A DNA stretch of 64,000 nucleotides from Dyadobacter pollutisoli (GTDB taxonomy: Bacteria; Bacteroidota; Bacteroidia; Cytophagales; Spirosomataceae): assembly GCF_026625565.1 (NCBI RefSeq), contig NZ_CP112998.1, positions 4,342,501-4,406,500 of the forward strand. The letters are read 5' to 3'. The translations under genes were made by a program, and so were the position numbers. Below the pieces are notes generated by a model, which ran no database searches, was not told the DNA's origin, and worked only from the letters and a program-made list of their open reading frames with translations. Positions 62,846 to 64,000 of the stretch are shown piece after piece. The first letter of the stretch is position 1. Each line of letters begins with the position of its first letter.

Positions 62846-62894
62846 AAACAAAAACATCACAGGCTTCGGAGACTGAAACCTCCATCCTGTGATG
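62846..62894 (-). terminator. Terminator of the dapA transcript
   Basis: CATCACAGG pairs with CCTGTGATG around a 22-base loop. On the minus strand TTTTTGTTT follows. It lies 23 bases beyond the dapA stop. Confidence 0.85.
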
Positions 62895-62917
62895 CTAAAT
62901 ATCGAAGTTTCTAATTT

Positions 62918-63808
62918 TTATAAAAACCCTTCGCGGATCATTGCTTTCTCTAATTTCCCGCCTAATTCATCGGAAGCTTTCAATAAAGGCAAACGAACGG
63001 CCGAGCTGCAAATTCCTTTAATTTCAAGACATTTCTTAATGCCGACCGGGTTGGATTCAATGTAAAGCAGTGTGTCAAATTCAAGGAATGCGAGCTGTAA
63101 TTTGGCAGCTTCTTTGAAACGACCTTCCAATGCATGCCAGGTAAGTTCACCAAATTCTTTAGGGAATGCATTGGCAATCACGGAGATCACTCCATGCCAG
63201 CCTACGCTCACCATGGTTGTAACCAGATTATCGTCGCCAGAAAGCAACAGGAAATCGTCAGGTACTCGTGCTGCAAGTTCCATACTTTGTTCCATGCTGC
63301 CGCCTGCGTCTTTGATACCGATGATATTCGGGTGCGCCGCAAGCGCCACAATGGTATCAGGCTTCATGTTCGTCACCGTACGACCTGGTACATTGTATAA
63401 AAGCACAGGTACCGGTGAAGCGTCCGCGATAGCCGTGAAATGTGCGATGATACCTTCCTGAGTAGGTTTATTGTAATATGGGCAAACCGACAATATAGCG
63501 TCGACTCCATTGAAATCGGTCTCCTTAATGCAATCCAGAACGGACTGGGTATCGTTGCTTCCTATGCCGTAAACTATTGGCAGGGACTTATAGTTGTTCT
63601 TGATTGTAAATGCCAGAATTTCACGTTTTTCCTTGGAGTTTACGGTAGGTGATTCCCCTGTGGTTCCCTGAACGACAAGATAGTCCGTTCCTCCTTCTGT
63701 CACCAGGTCGATTAATTTTTTCAACCCCTGGTAATCAATCTCATTCTGCTCATCAAAAGGCGTGATCAGCGCTGCTCCCACCCCTTTGAAACGTTGGTCC
63801 AATGGCAT
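62918..63808 (-). CDS. dapA: 4-hydroxy-tetrahydrodipicolinate synthase
   Basis: A 296-residue class I aldolase of the lysine/diaminopimelate pathway. The signature GTTGESPTV lies at 48-56, Y138 in LLYNVPGRT and the Schiff-base K166 in IGIKDAGGS. The (beta/alpha)8 barrel is full length. It condenses pyruvate with aspartate semialdehyde, making precursors for lysine and peptidoglycan. It is followed on the minus strand by the end of ligA upstream (62 bases away), a gene order seen in other Bacteroidota. Confidence 0.96.
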   Translation of the reverse strand: MPLDQRFKGVGAALITPFDEQNEIDYQGLKKLIDLVTEGGTDYLVVQGTTGESPTVNSKEKREILAFTIKNNYKSLPIVYGIGSNDTQSVLDCIKETDFNGVDAILSVCPYYNKPTQEGIIAHFTAIADASPVPVLLYNVPGRTVTNMKPDTIVALAAHPNIIGIKDAGGSMEQSMELAARVPDDFLLLSGDDNLVTTMVSVGWHGVISVIANAFPKEFGELTWHALEGRFKEAAKLQLAFLEFDTLLYIESNPVGIKKCLEIKGICSSAVRLPLLKASDELGGKLEKAMIREGFL

Positions 63809-63870
63809 TATTTACTTATATAATTGGTTAATTTTAAAACACAAAGTTAGCTTTCTGAGCCGTTTTTCTT

Positions 63871-64000
63871 TACTTATTCTCAATCATTGCTAAAAATTCT
63901 TCCTCGGACAGAATGGTAACGCCCAGTTTTCGTGCTTTTTCGAGCTTGGCAGGTCCCATATTTGCACCGGCAAGTAAGTAATTCAGCTTTCCTGACACCC
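63871..64000 (-). CDS. ligA: NAD-dependent DNA ligase, C-terminal BRCT end (partial)
   Basis: The minus-strand frame entering the window at its right end reads VSGKLNYLLAGANMGPAKLE, then KARKLGVTILSEEEFLAMIE and NK, ending with TAA at 63871-63873. This is the last part of the BRCT domain that ends bacterial LigA. Only about 43 residues are visible, so the assignment is by BRCT match and by the neighbouring dapA. A different BRCT protein cannot be excluded. Confidence 0.8.

Noticed and set aside
1..64000. tRNA, rRNA or CRISPR arrays
   Set aside because: No cloverleaf-like sequence, rRNA match or regular repeat-spacer array was seen; the operator array at 51.6 kb has only three short sites and 9-base spacers.

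Overview
The window looks like a chromosomal segment of a Bacteroidota bacterium of the order Cytophagales, most like Dyadobacter and relatives (a genus-level guess, not a database result). Support: three SusC/SusD outer-membrane pairs, several lipoproteins with acidic residues after the lipidated Cys, DUF5686 and OMP-barrel proteins with N-terminal carboxypeptidase-regulatory-like domains, a GH3/beta-lactamase fusion, and promoters of the Bacteroidota type (TTG/TTTG, about 20 bases, TAnnTTTG). No tRNA, rRNA, CRISPR array or intact mobile element was seen.

Layout. 1-5.6 kb: end of a nitroreductase, a FrnE-type DsbA protein, a DUF5686 outer-membrane protein and an M1 peptidase. 5.9-12.1 kb: a 54-residue DUF1328 membrane protein, guaA, a cold-shock protein, a TonB-dependent-like barrel and pgk. 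12.3-17.7 kb: a FAN1-like VRR-NUC nuclease, a secreted EEP-family hydrolase and a pair of M16 peptidases with complementary motif losses. 17.8-25.2 kb: SusC/D locus 1, a secreted TIM-barrel isomerase-like protein and an IPNS-like oxygenase. 25.2-31.2 kb: a chromate transporter, an AT-rich islet with two overlapping small orphan genes, the GH3/beta-lactamase fusion, a DUF721 protein and an antitoxin next to a frameshifted YoeB toxin. 31.3-34.4 kb: LD-carboxypeptidase, SDR and M20 amidohydrolase. 34.5-46.0 kb: two divergent SusC/D loci sharing a 0.8-kb AT-rich gap; one carries DUF5012-like and lipid-binding-like lipoproteins. 46.1-51.1 kb: a decayed IS4 transposase and two secreted amidohydrolase-family proteins. 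51.3-53.5 kb: a small conserved gene, then a SatD-like regulator and DUF3307 membrane protein behind three evenly spaced palindromes, then a small periplasmic protein. 53.5-64.0 kb: mostly housekeeping genes on the minus strand (prfC, ppa, GT2, trmN6-like, RNase H, pepT, MazG-like, MarC, NrtR-like, class V aminotransferase, dapA, end of ligA).

How they work together. The Sus loci lack adjacent glycoside hydrolases and ECF sigma/anti-sigma genes, and each has a readable housekeeping-type promoter, so they look like general scavenging systems. The GH3 fusion and LD-carboxypeptidase suggest peptidoglycan turnover. The most interesting signal is at 51.57-53.04 kb: a protein with a class III cyclase-like N-terminal pattern and a C-terminal helix-turn-helix, paired with a polytopic membrane protein and preceded by three 20-bp palindromes spaced exactly 29 bp apart. 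It looks like a self-regulated sensor/membrane module whose function I cannot name.
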